The notes beneath the pieces were generated by a model. That model saw only the letters and a program-made list of their open reading frames with translations. It was not told the origin of the DNA and did not search any database. From Acidimicrobiales bacterium (GTDB taxonomy: Bacteria; Actinomycetota; Acidimicrobiia; Acidimicrobiales; SZUA-35): a DNA stretch of 64,000 nucleotides. The position numbers and the translations under genes are program-made. Shown piece after piece: positions 1 to 8,800 of this stretch (the stretch's first letter is position 1; each line of letters begins with the position of its first letter). Location: positions 4,216,001 to 4,280,000 of the forward strand of contig JAWKIO010000005.1 of the NCBI GenBank assembly GCA_041394265.1, given 5' to 3'.

Positions 1-49
1 TGACGCCTGCGTGTTCCAAGGCGGCGCATCCGCCCAACAGAGGAGAGGT

Positions 50-577
50 ATGGGCGAGGACGATTTCTCAGAAGCAGGCTCAGAGTACGGTCGCCGGGTC
101 GGCGAGCGGCTGCGTGCCATCCGTCGCCAGAAGCGGCTCTCGCTGCAAGACGTCGAAGCCACCTCCGACCAGGAGTTCAAGGCGTCGGTGCTCGGTGCCT
201 ACGAGCGCGGTGAGCGGGCCATCTCGGTGCCTCGCCTCGAGCGTCTCGCTGCGTTCTACAGCGTGCCGGTCGACCAGCTGTTGCCCCGTGCCACCACGGT
301 GGGCATCACGCCCGGCACCCTCGATCTCACCGAGCGCACCGGACGCGCCGGGGTCACCCTCGAACTCACCCAGCTCGAAGGGGTCGCCGGTCCCGAAGGC
401 GAGATGCTCGGTCGCTACCTGGGCATGATCCAGGTGCAGCGCCAAGACTTCAACGGGCGGGTGCTCACCGTTCGCCAAGACGACCTTCGGGCCATCGCCT
501 GCATCCTCGGGGTCGAGTTCGACGCGGCGATCGACCGCCTCAGCGACCTCGGCCTGACCGCCAGCCCCCGCACCTGA
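50..577 (+). CDS. bldD: BldD-like transcriptional regulator with c-di-GMP-type motif
   Basis: Cytoplasmic DNA-binding protein of 175 aa. An N-terminal XRE-type helix-turn-helix (about residues 15-79) has the BldD hallmark YERGERAISVPRLERLA and ends at DQLLP. The C-terminal domain carries RQD (131-133), eight residues, then RQDD (142-145). This matches the RGD-x8-RQDD signature by which Streptomyces BldD binds c-di-GMP, with Gly replaced by Gln. I chose ATG at 50 because AGGAG lies four bases upstream; an in-frame GTG at 11 would add 13 residues with no clear site. By family knowledge it would repress genes as a dimer bridged by c-di-GMP. Its targets here are unknown. Enzymes that make and degrade c-di-GMP are encoded elsewhere in the window. 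Confidence 0.8.
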   Translation: MGEDDFSEAGSEYGRRVGERLRAIRRQKRLSLQDVEATSDQEFKASVLGAYERGERAISVPRLERLAAFYSVPVDQLLPRATTVGITPGTLDLTERTGRAGVTLELTQLEGVAGPEGEMLGRYLGMIQVQRQDFNGRVLTVRQDDLRAIACILGVEFDAAIDRLSDLGLTASPRT

Positions 578-592
578 GCCTCACGGCCGGCC

Positions 593-1762
593 TCAGCCGG
601 AGCTGGGCAACGGGCTTCGTCCGGCCGGGCCCATCACCCAGATCGTCGGACACGGCTCACCTTCTTCGACGGTGAGCCGTTCCGCGCCCGGGACCTCGAT
701 CACGCTTGACGGACGGGTCTGGCTCCCTGGTTCGGCCGAGATCTCATCGGTGGTGAACTGCCAGACCAGATCGTGGTCGGCGTCGAGTACGACGAGGTCG
801 GGCTGATCGTTGCACGCGCCGGTGACGACGACGACGGGCCCACCAGGCGCGGTGAGCTGGTAGCGGTGACCGCCGACCTCGACGTCGGCGGCCTCGGTCG
901 GCAGGAGATTCGCCACCACCAATCCGAGCACACCGACGACACCGGCCGATCCTGCGGCCACGAGACCCCATGGACGTCGCGCTCGGCGGTCGTGTCCCGG
1001 CACCGCTCCCGGGCGCTGGTGGCCGGGGTCGGCCGTAGCGAGCCGTTCGAGTGCCCGAGCGGCGCGGCGCAGCGGGAGCGGCGAAGGTGCGGGGGTCGAC
1101 GGGTCACCCGCCGGTTCGCTGCCGGTGCCGAGGCGTTCGGCCAGCCGTTCCCATTCGCTCCGCTGCGGTACCTCGACATCGAGTCGGGCCCAGCGGTCGA
1201 GCATCGATCGCAGGCAGTGTCCGAGACCGATCGAGTCGGCATCGGGGTCGGTGACGGCGCCATGGGGCGAGCAGAGCTTGGGTCCATCGGCGTCGAGGAT
1301 GATGTGGTCGGCGCTGAGGTTGCCGTGGACGATCCCGTGCCCATGGAGATCGGCCAGGAAGTCGGCCACGAGGACCAGCGCCGACGCCACCCCGGTGGGT
1401 GCCAGCCAGGTCGTGCGAAGCGTTTCGCCAGGGACCCGCTCGGTGATGATGGTGACGGCGGTCGCCGGCATCCCCGGGGTGGACTCGATGCCGACGAGCG
1501 GCACGACACCGGCCCGCAGTCGAGACCCGCTGGCCGCCGCACCGGCTGTGAATTCATCCGGCACCTGGTCGGTCGACACCGGGCCGGTGGTCACCAGGTC
1601 GGTCGACCCCGCACTGCCTGACGTTGGGTCGACGACGAGGGCGGCGGCTCGCTCGAGCCAGTGGGCCTCGGCGCTGCGGTCGCGACGGTCGCCGGCGAGT
1701 GGGGTTTTCACCACACCCAGTTCGCCGTCGGGAAGGGTGATGAGCTGTACGCGTGTGGCCAC
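593..1762 (-). CDS. Membrane-anchored pseudokinase-like protein
   Basis: A 389-aa protein with a protein-kinase-like N-terminal region. The catalytic-loop equivalent (146-157) reads HGNLSADHIILD, so the catalytic Asp is Asn, and the DFG position reads CSPHG. I infer that it is inactive as a kinase. One transmembrane helix (about 264-287) is followed by a roughly 100-residue outer domain with two Cys. The start is GTG at 1762, with GGAG six bases upstream; the open frame continues further upstream without a better start. It converges on the BldD-like gene with a 15-bp gap. In other actinobacteria similar pseudokinases act as ligand-binding scaffolds in envelope biology (for example MviN-linked), but nothing adjacent identifies a partner here. 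Confidence 0.6.
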   Translation of the reverse strand: MATRVQLITLPDGELGVVKTPLAGDRRDRSAEAHWLERAAALVVDPTSGSAGSTDLVTTGPVSTDQVPDEFTAGAAASGSRLRAGVVPLVGIESTPGMPATAVTIITERVPGETLRTTWLAPTGVASALVLVADFLADLHGHGIVHGNLSADHIILDADGPKLCSPHGAVTDPDADSIGLGHCLRSMLDRWARLDVEVPQRSEWERLAERLGTGSEPAGDPSTPAPSPLPLRRAARALERLATADPGHQRPGAVPGHDRRARRPWGLVAAGSAGVVGVLGLVVANLLPTEAADVEVGGHRYQLTAPGGPVVVVTGACNDQPDLVVLDADHDLVWQFTTDEISAEPGSQTRPSSVIEVPGAERLTVEEGEPCPTIWVMGPAGRSPLPSSG

Positions 1763-2029
1763 GGTTGTCTCCAAACTCGAAGTGATCGAGCACCAGTGGT
1801 GCAGCGATCGATGTCGATTCGGACGACCGGGTCGGGCCGGTGGACCAAGCCCGTGGCACTGAGCCGAGGAGTGCACCGAGGAGTGCACCGAGGTGACGGC
1901 GGTCATCGAGGCCGCCACCGGCGAGATCACGAAGCGTAGTCGTCGGTCACTCCGCCGCCAAGCCCTTGGGTCCTCGCGTCTCGGTCGGCCCCGGTGGGGA
2001 AACCACGATCTGCCGTCGCCGTGAGCGGG

Positions 2030-2035
2030 TAGTCT
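2030..2035 (+). promoter_or_regulatory. TAGTCT -10-like box for phoH
   Basis: TAGTCT ends ten bases before the phoH ATG at 2046, and no Shine-Dalgarno lies between. This fits a leaderless or near-leaderless transcript driving phoH-ybeY-corC-era. Confidence 0.4.
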
Positions 2036-2045
2036 TGCTGCGAAC

Positions 2046-2993
2046 ATGACCAGCCCTGTGAAGATCGACGTCGCCAACAACCAGCTGATGGCTGGACTGC
2101 TCGGTGAGCGAGACGAATACCTACGAGTCATCGAGAAGGCACTCGACGCGACCATCCACGTCCGAGGCAACGAGATCACCGTCGACGGGCCCGATGCCGA
2201 GCAGGCGGCCCACGTCATCAACGAACTCGTGCTCGTGCTCCAACGCGGCCAGTCGATCGAGGCCTCGACCGTGAAGCGGGCGCTGGTCATGGTGGCCAAG
2301 GACGAGCGGCCGTCCGAGATCCTCACTGACCGGATCGTCACCACCGCCCGCGGCAAGCCGGTGCTGCCGAAGACCGGTGGTCAGAAGCGCTACATCGACG
2401 CCATCCGTTCGAACATCGTCACCTTCGGCATCGGTCCGGCCGGCACCGGCAAGAGCTGGCTGGCGGTGGCTTGTGCCGTCGCCGCACTGCAGGCCAAGGA
2501 AGTCGATCGCATCCTGCTCACCCGCCCGGCCGTCGAGGCCGGTGAGCGTCTGGGCTACCTGCCGGGCGACCTCATGTCGAAGGTCGACCCCTACCTGCGC
2601 CCGCTCTACGACGCCCTCCACGACATGGTCGGTGCCGAGGGCATGGCCAAGCTGTTTGAGCGCAACGCCGTCGAGGTGGCGCCGCTCGCGTTCATGCGAG
2701 GCCGCACCCTCAACGACAGCTTCATCATTCTCGACGAGGCTCAGAACACCACGCCCGAGCAGATGAAGATGTTCCTCACTCGCATCGGCTTCAACTCCAA
2801 GGTCGTGGTCACCGGCGACACCACCCAGGTCGATGTGAAAGGTTCGGCCTCGGGCCTGCTGGGTGTCCACAACATCCTCCAGGGCGTCGAGAACATGGCG
2901 TTCGTCCGCCTCGACAGTCGAGACGTCGTGCGGCACAAGATCGTGCAGGACATCGTCGACGCCTACAGTCGCGCCGAGGAGGCCCGACGATGA
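2046..2993 (+). CDS. phoH: PhoH-family ATPase
   Basis: A 315-aa cytoplasmic P-loop ATPase of the PhoH/PhoL family, associated with RNA metabolism and predicted to have helicase-like ATPase activity. Walker A GPAGTGKS is at 130-137 and Walker B FIILDEAQN about 224-232. The N-terminal ~90 residues resemble the family's RNA-binding-like region. Length and order are typical. Its stop codon overlaps the ybeY start (ATGA), so the two are translationally coupled, and the phoH-ybeY-corC-era order is a widely conserved ribosome/RNA maturation cluster. The start is ATG at 2046 with a TAGTCT box just upstream. No Walker residue is altered. I am sure of the family; the precise in-cell substrate is not known. 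Confidence 0.93.
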   Translation: MTSPVKIDVANNQLMAGLLGERDEYLRVIEKALDATIHVRGNEITVDGPDAEQAAHVINELVLVLQRGQSIEASTVKRALVMVAKDERPSEILTDRIVTTARGKPVLPKTGGQKRYIDAIRSNIVTFGIGPAGTGKSWLAVACAVAALQAKEVDRILLTRPAVEAGERLGYLPGDLMSKVDPYLRPLYDALHDMVGAEGMAKLFERNAVEVAPLAFMRGRTLNDSFIILDEAQNTTPEQMKMFLTRIGFNSKVVVTGDTTQVDVKGSASGLLGVHNILQGVENMAFVRLDSRDVVRHKIVQDIVDAYSRAEEARR

Positions 2994-3553
2994 GCGACGA
3001 CCCCGACCAGCCCGAGGGCGTCGAGCCCGAGGCCCCCGATCTGCCCGACGCCTTCGTGGCCGACGGCCGGTTGCTTGTTGCCGGGTTCGATGCCCAGACC
3101 GACATCGAGATCGACGTCGAAGCGCTGTGCACCATCGCCGTCGCCGTGCTCTCGGGTGAGGGCGTACCGCAGGGACGGATCGACCTCCATCTCGTCGATG
3201 CCGACACCATCACCGAGCTGAACGTCGAGCACATGGGCGCAAGCGGACCCACCGACGTGCTGTCCTTCCCCCTCGACGACGACCCGTTCGCTCTGCCCGA
3301 CGACGAACCCAGCATCATCGGCGACCTCGTGCTGTGCCCATCGGTGGCCGTGGCCCAAGCACCCGAACACGCAGGCACGGTCGACGCCGAACTCGCCTTG
3401 CTCGTGATCCATGGCGTCCTGCATCTGCTTGGCCACGATCACGCCGAGCTCGACGAGACGATCGACATGCAAGCCCGGGAGCGCCGCCATCTCTCCGAAC
3501 TCGGGCACGTGCACCCCGTCCCGGCCGAGCCCACGGACCCACCAGCACCGTGA
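2990..3553 (+). CDS. ybeY: Endoribonuclease YbeY (16S rRNA maturation)
   Basis: A zinc-dependent endoribonuclease of 187 aa, needed for 16S rRNA 3'-end maturation and ribosome quality control. The metal-binding motif HGVLHLLGHDH, with its three histidines, is intact, and the preceding conserved segment TDVLSFPLDDD is present. The first ~20 residues are acidic and the C-terminus ends in a Pro-rich tail, which makes it slightly longer than the usual ~150-165 aa. Its start overlaps the phoH stop (ATGA), and its TGA overlaps the ATG of the next gene (TGATG), so the operon is tightly coupled. Confidence 0.95.
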   Translation: MSDDPDQPEGVEPEAPDLPDAFVADGRLLVAGFDAQTDIEIDVEALCTIAVAVLSGEGVPQGRIDLHLVDADTITELNVEHMGASGPTDVLSFPLDDDPFALPDDEPSIIGDLVLCPSVAVAQAPEHAGTVDAELALLVIHGVLHLLGHDHAELDETIDMQARERRHLSELGHVHPVPAEPTDPPAP

Positions 3554-4872
3554 TGGTCGGACCCGCATTTCTCGTCGGTGCGATCACGAGCGCCGACATC
3601 ACGCAGGGCGTCGTGGTCGTCGTGCTGGTGGCGCTCATGCTGCTGCTCGTCACGGTCGAGTCGGCGCTCACCCATACCAGCCCCGTTCGAGTCGAGGCGT
3701 TGGCTGCCGAGCAACCGGCGCGGACCAAGCGGGCGGCCGAACTGCTCGAAACTCCCGAGGCGCTCCTCAACCCGCTCCGATTGCTGACCGTCATCGTGCA
3801 GGTCGCCGAGACGGTGCTGGTCACGGTGATGGCGGCGCGCTGGCTCTCACCGTGGGGCGTGGCTGTGGTCGCCGCGGTCAACATGGCGGTGATCTTCGTC
3901 ATCGGCGAGGCCGTGCCTCGCACGCTCGGCATTCTCCACTCCGAGCGAATGGCGGTGGCGCTGGCCCGGCCCGTCGCTGCTGTTGCCACCTTCTTCCCGG
4001 TGCGGTGGACGGCATACGGATTGATCGGACTCGCCAACGTGATCGTGCCAGGCAAGGGCCTTCGCCGGGGTCCGTTCGCGTCGCCCGAGGAGCTCATTGC
4101 GCTCGCCGACGCCGCAGTCGAAGACGACGTACTGGAGCAGACCGAGCGAGACCTGATCGAGTCGGTCATCGTGTTCGGCGACACGGTGGTGCGCGAGGTC
4201 ATGGTGCACCGCACCGACATGACCACGGTGCCGAAGGACGTCACGGTCGACGAAGCACTCGAGATCGCCTCCGAACACGGCTACTCGCGCATCCCGGTGG
4301 TCGGCGAGTCGATCGACGACGTCGTGGGCCTCGTCTACGTGAAGGACCTTATCCGAGCCGAGCTCGACGACAACACCGAGGCCCCCGTAGGCGACATGCT
4401 GCGGCCCGCTCACTTCGTGCCCGAGACCAAGAAGGTGGCCGAGCTGCTCCGAGAGATGCAGCGCGATTCGTTCCACATGGCGGTGGCGGTCGATGAGTAC
4501 GGCGGCATCGCGGGACTGGTCACGCTCGAAGACCTGATCGAGGAACTCGTCGGCGAGATCGTCGACGAGTACGACAAGGAAGAGCCGCTCATCCAGCGCC
4601 TCCGCGACGGTTCGGTGCGAGTCGACGCCCGCATCCTCGTCGACGAGATCAACCATCTCGCCGGACTCGACCTCCCCGAGGGTGACTGGGACACCGTGGG
4701 TGGCCTGGTGTTCGACTCGTTCGGTCGGGTGCCGACCGAAGGCGAGTCATGTGTGGTCGACGGCTTCGACCTGCGGGTGGAGCGGGTGCAGGGCCGGCGC
4801 ATCATGAAGGTGAAGATCCTGCCGAAACAGCGCGAGCCCGACGACGAGTTCGCCGAGACTACGAAACGCTGA
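3553..4872 (+). CDS. CNNM/CBS-domain membrane protein (HlyC/CorC family)
   Basis: A 439-aa membrane protein. The N-terminal DUF21/CNNM transmembrane domain has about three to four helices (about residues 10-160). A pair of CBS domains follows (VREVMVHRTDMTTVP onward, ending near TLEDLIEELVGEI). The C-terminal CorC_HlyC domain ends in a GGLVFDSFGRVP segment. Relatives are implicated in Mg2+/Co2+ transport or efflux, with CBS domains sensing nucleotides; the transported ion cannot be read from sequence. The ATG at 3553 overlaps the ybeY stop by one base. A longer in-frame extension inside ybeY has no support and was dropped. The gene lies between ybeY and era, its usual place in actinobacteria. 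Confidence 0.9.
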   Translation: MVGPAFLVGAITSADITQGVVVVVLVALMLLLVTVESALTHTSPVRVEALAAEQPARTKRAAELLETPEALLNPLRLLTVIVQVAETVLVTVMAARWLSPWGVAVVAAVNMAVIFVIGEAVPRTLGILHSERMAVALARPVAAVATFFPVRWTAYGLIGLANVIVPGKGLRRGPFASPEELIALADAAVEDDVLEQTERDLIESVIVFGDTVVREVMVHRTDMTTVPKDVTVDEALEIASEHGYSRIPVVGESIDDVVGLVYVKDLIRAELDDNTEAPVGDMLRPAHFVPETKKVAELLREMQRDSFHMAVAVDEYGGIAGLVTLEDLIEELVGEIVDEYDKEEPLIQRLRDGSVRVDARILVDEINHLAGLDLPEGDWDTVGGLVFDSFGRVPTEGESCVVDGFDLRVERVQGRRIMKVKILPKQREPDDEFAETTKR

Positions 4873-4877
4873 ATGAG

Positions 4878-5780
4878 ATGAGCAAGAACGAGGACAAGTC
4901 GGCGGATCCGCTGAGCGACAGCGAAGCCAATGTGAGCGTGTTCAGGTCGGGGTTCGTGTCGCTGTACGGGCGGCCCAACACGGGCAAGTCGACGCTGCTC
5001 AACAAGATCCTGCGGTCGAAGGTGTCGATCACCTCGAACAAGGCCCAGACCACGCGGCATCAGGTCCGCGGGGTGCTCGATCGCGACGACGCCCAGATCG
5101 TGTTCGTCGACACGCCGGGCGTCGGCAAGCCTCGCAGCGCGTTGGGGCAACGGCTCAATGCCACCGCGAGCGAGGCCAACAGCGGCGTCGACCTGGTGTG
5201 TTTCGTGTTCGACGCTCGGTCGGGTTACGGTCGCGGCGATGCCTTCTTGGCCCAGCGGCTCGATCCGGCCAAGACGGTGGTGGTGGCCAACAAGATCGAC
5301 AACCTCTCACCCGAGCAGATCGCCAAGCAGCTGATGCTGGTGGCCCCGCTCGACGCCTCGGCGTACTTCCCGGTGTCGGCGCAGACCGGCAAGGGGATCG
5401 ACGCCCTGGTCGAACACCTTGCCGCCGCCATGCCCGAGGGCCCGCATTGGTATCCGCCGGGGCAGATGACCGATCGCAGCGAGACCGCCTGGGTGGCCGA
5501 GTTGGTGCGGGAGCAGTTGCTGCGGGCCACGAGAGACGAGGTGCCACACTCGGTGGCCACCCGGGTCGCCGAGTGGGAGCCGCCGTATGTGCGGGTCGAG
5601 ATCCTCGTCGAGCGAGAGTCGCAGAAGGCGATCGTGATCGGCAAGGGCGGCGAGATGCTCAAGGAGGTGGGGGAGCGAGCCCGTGAACGGCTGCCCGCCA
5701 ACACCTACCTGGAGCTGTTCGTCACGGTCGACAAGAACTGGCACCACGACCCGGCTCGCATCGAGGAGCTCGGCTACTGA
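4878..5780 (+). CDS. era: GTPase Era
   Basis: A ribosome-assembly GTPase of 300 aa that binds 16S rRNA and checks 30S maturation. All G motifs are visible: GRPNTGKST (G1), TTRHQ (G2), DTPGV (G3), NKID (G4). The C-terminal KH RNA-binding domain has IVIGKGGEMLKEVG. The length is that of standard Era. The start ATG at 4878 lies five bases after the corC stop; an upstream in-frame start inside corC was rejected because it adds sequence unlike Era. It is the last gene of the phoH-ybeY-corC-era operon and converges on the giant HD-GYP gene 33 bp downstream. Confidence 0.96.
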   Translation: MSKNEDKSADPLSDSEANVSVFRSGFVSLYGRPNTGKSTLLNKILRSKVSITSNKAQTTRHQVRGVLDRDDAQIVFVDTPGVGKPRSALGQRLNATASEANSGVDLVCFVFDARSGYGRGDAFLAQRLDPAKTVVVANKIDNLSPEQIAKQLMLVAPLDASAYFPVSAQTGKGIDALVEHLAAAMPEGPHWYPPGQMTDRSETAWVAELVREQLLRATRDEVPHSVATRVAEWEPPYVRVEILVERESQKAIVIGKGGEMLKEVGERARERLPANTYLELFVTVDKNWHHDPARIEELGY

Positions 5781-5813
5781 TTCGGTGGCCCGTCTCGCTC
5801 TGTCGGGACGAGG

Positions 5814-8800
5814 TCAGCTGTTGAGCCAGACGGTGCTCGCCTCGCCGTCGTTCGCCATGATCAGGTCGAGTTTGCCGTCGCCGTTGAGGTCGGCGAGTTC
5901 TAGCCCCTCGCTCTTCTCGGCGGTCGGCGACTGCACGTGACCGGTGAACGTTCCGCTGCCGTTGTTCAGCCAGATCGAGTTCGGTTGCGAGTGATCGCCG
6001 AAGGCGATGTCGATGTCGCCGTCGCCGTCGATGTCGCCGAGTTCGATAGCGCGGCTGTGCCCGTTGCCGAGTGTCTGCACCGTGCGGGTGAACACGCCGT
6101 TGGTGTTGCGCCAGATGCTGTCCCGGTCGTCGTCGCCTGCGACGGCAAGATCGAGATCGCCGTCGAGATCGGCGAAGGCAACATCGTGCGAACGGCCGGC
6201 GGCGAGAGCTTGACCGCTGTCGCTGAAGACCCCGAGGCCGTTGTTGAGCCACAGCCGATCGGTTCGTCCGTCGTGGGCGACGACGAGGTCGAGATCGCCG
6301 TCGTTGTCGATGTCGCCGATGGCGACCCCTGCGCCCTTGTCCTGTCCGAGGACCTGGCCTGAATCGGTGAACAGGCCGACGCCGTTGTTCAACCACACGG
6401 TGCCGCCGGTGTCGGCGTTCGCGAAGGCCAGGTCGATGGTGCCGTCGCCGTTCACATCACCGACGGCCACGTGCTGGGTGTCGAGGTCGCCAAGCAACTG
6501 TCCGGTGTCGGTGAAGAGTCCGGCACCGTCGTTCAGCCAGACGGTATTGCCTTCGCCGTTGTCGTTGGCGAAGACCAGATCGAGGTCGCCGTCGCCGTCG
6601 AGATCGGCGAACTCGGCCGCCGTGGTCTTCTTCGTGTCGAGTGACTGCGTCATCTTGGTGAACATGCCGGCGCCATTGTTCAACCAGAGTGAGTTGGTGC
6701 CGTTGAGGTTCGCCAACACGACATCGAGATCGCCATCGCCGTCGACATCGCCGCTGGCGACGCCGTAGGACTGCTTGGTCTCGAGCGACTGCGCGGTCTT
6801 GGTGAACATTGCGCTCGATGCCACGGTGGGCGAAGGATCGCAGGCGTCGCCGATGCCGTCCCCGTCGGTGTCCCATTGATCGGGGTTGAAGTCGTACGGA
6901 CAGTTGTCACCGGCGCCCACCCCATCGTTGTCCTCACGAGGCGTGATCGTGACGGTAACGGTGCCGGTGCTGGACTTGGGGAGCAAGCCGGACTCGGTCA
7001 CCGTGTAGGTGAAGGTGTCGGTCGCCGTCGGGCTGCCGTCGTGCACATAGGTGATGGTGCCGTCGGGGTGGCGGGTCGTCGTGCCGTGGGCACCGTTCGT
7101 GACCGAGGTGACGGTGAACGATTGGCCTTCGGGGTCGGAGTCGTTCAGGCGGACATCCACCGTGGTGGTGCTGTCGCCCTGTTCGACCGACAGCGTGTCG
7201 CCGACCGTGGTCGGCGCATCGTTCACCGGCCAGACGAAGATCGCCACCGTCGCCGGGTTCGACAGACGGAGGCCGGAGTCGTACACCGTGTACTCGAACG
7301 TGTCGGTTCCGCCCGACCAGTTGAGGTCGGGGGTGTAGGTGAAGGTGCCGTCACCGTTCGCCACCACCGTTCCGTGGCTCGGCGGTGTCGACACGGTCGC
7401 GGTCGACGGATCGATCGAGCCGTCCTCGGGGTCTGAGTCGTTCGCCGTCACGTTGGGGGTCGTGAACGGCGTGTCCTCGGTGGCGGAATACGCCAGAAGC
7501 GTCGGGTCGTCGTTCGCGACGGGCGGGTTGTTGGCGACCGTCACCGTGATGGTCACGGTCGCCACGTTTGACACGGCGCCCGCCCCGTCGGTGACGGTGT
7601 AGGTGAAGGTGTCGGTGCCGGCGAAGTCGGGCGCAGGGGTGTAATCGAAGGTGCCGTCGAGATTGTTCACAACGCTGCCGGTGGTGTCGGTCGTGTCGAT
7701 CGTGATCGCGGCCGGATCGAGGGGGTGGTCGACATCGCTGTCGTTGGCTCGCACATCGCCCGTGGTGAGTGCGGTGTTCTCGGCGGTGGTGTAGCCCACG
7801 CCACCATCGTTCGCCACGACCGGGGCGTCGTTGACCTCGGCGACCGACACGGTGACGGTGGCGACCGGTGAGACATGGCCGGTGGCGTCAGTGACGGTGT
7901 AGGTGAAGGTGTCGATGCCCGACACGTTGGCCGCCGGGCTGTAGGTGACGATGCCGTCGGTCTGGGTGAGCGACGCACCGGCACTGCTGGTGCCGGGCAC
8001 GTTCCAGGTGAGTGTGGACCCCTCGGGATCGTTGTCGTTGGTCGTGAGATCGATCGTGGTCGGGGTGTCCTCGACCGCGTTCGCCGTGTCGTCGCCGGCG
8101 GTCGGGGTCTCGTCGATGTCGGTGACATCGATGCTGCCGACCCGCATGACCGAGGTCATCCCATCGGAGATCGAGAACACCAGCGAGTAGGCTTGCGTGT
8201 TCTCGTAGTCGAGGGCACCGGCCAGACGCACGGCGCCAGTCGAGTCGATGCTGAACCGGCCCGCAGCGTTGCCGCCGGTGATGGCGTAGGTCAGCGAGTC
8301 GCCGTCGACGTCATCGGCGACCACGTTCACCACGAGCGTCCCGACGGCGGCGTTCTCAACGACCACGGCCGGGTCGACGGTTGCCGATGGTGCGTCGTTG
8401 ATGCTGTTCACGTTGATGGTGACGAGCGCGGCCACCGACGGGTTGGTGCCGTCGTTGATCGTGTAGCCGAATTGATCCGCACCGTGGTAGTCGGCATCGG
8501 GGGTGTAGCGGATCTGTCCGGCTTCGAGAGTGGCCGTGCCGTGCAGCGGGGCACCGATGCCATCGATCGTCAACGCATCCGACTCGGGATCGGTGTCGTT
8601 GCCGAGCACGTCGATTACTACCGAGGCGTCTTCCGGTGTGGTGGCCGCATCGTCGTTCGCCACCGGCGGATCGTTCGGCGGCACCGTGGTCGTGGTGGTG
8701 GTCGGCGCCGTCGTTGTGGTGGTCGTTGTGGGTGCTTCGGTCGTTGTCGTCGTCGGCGGTTCCGTCGTCGTGGTGGTCGGCTCGGTCGTGGTGGTCGGCG

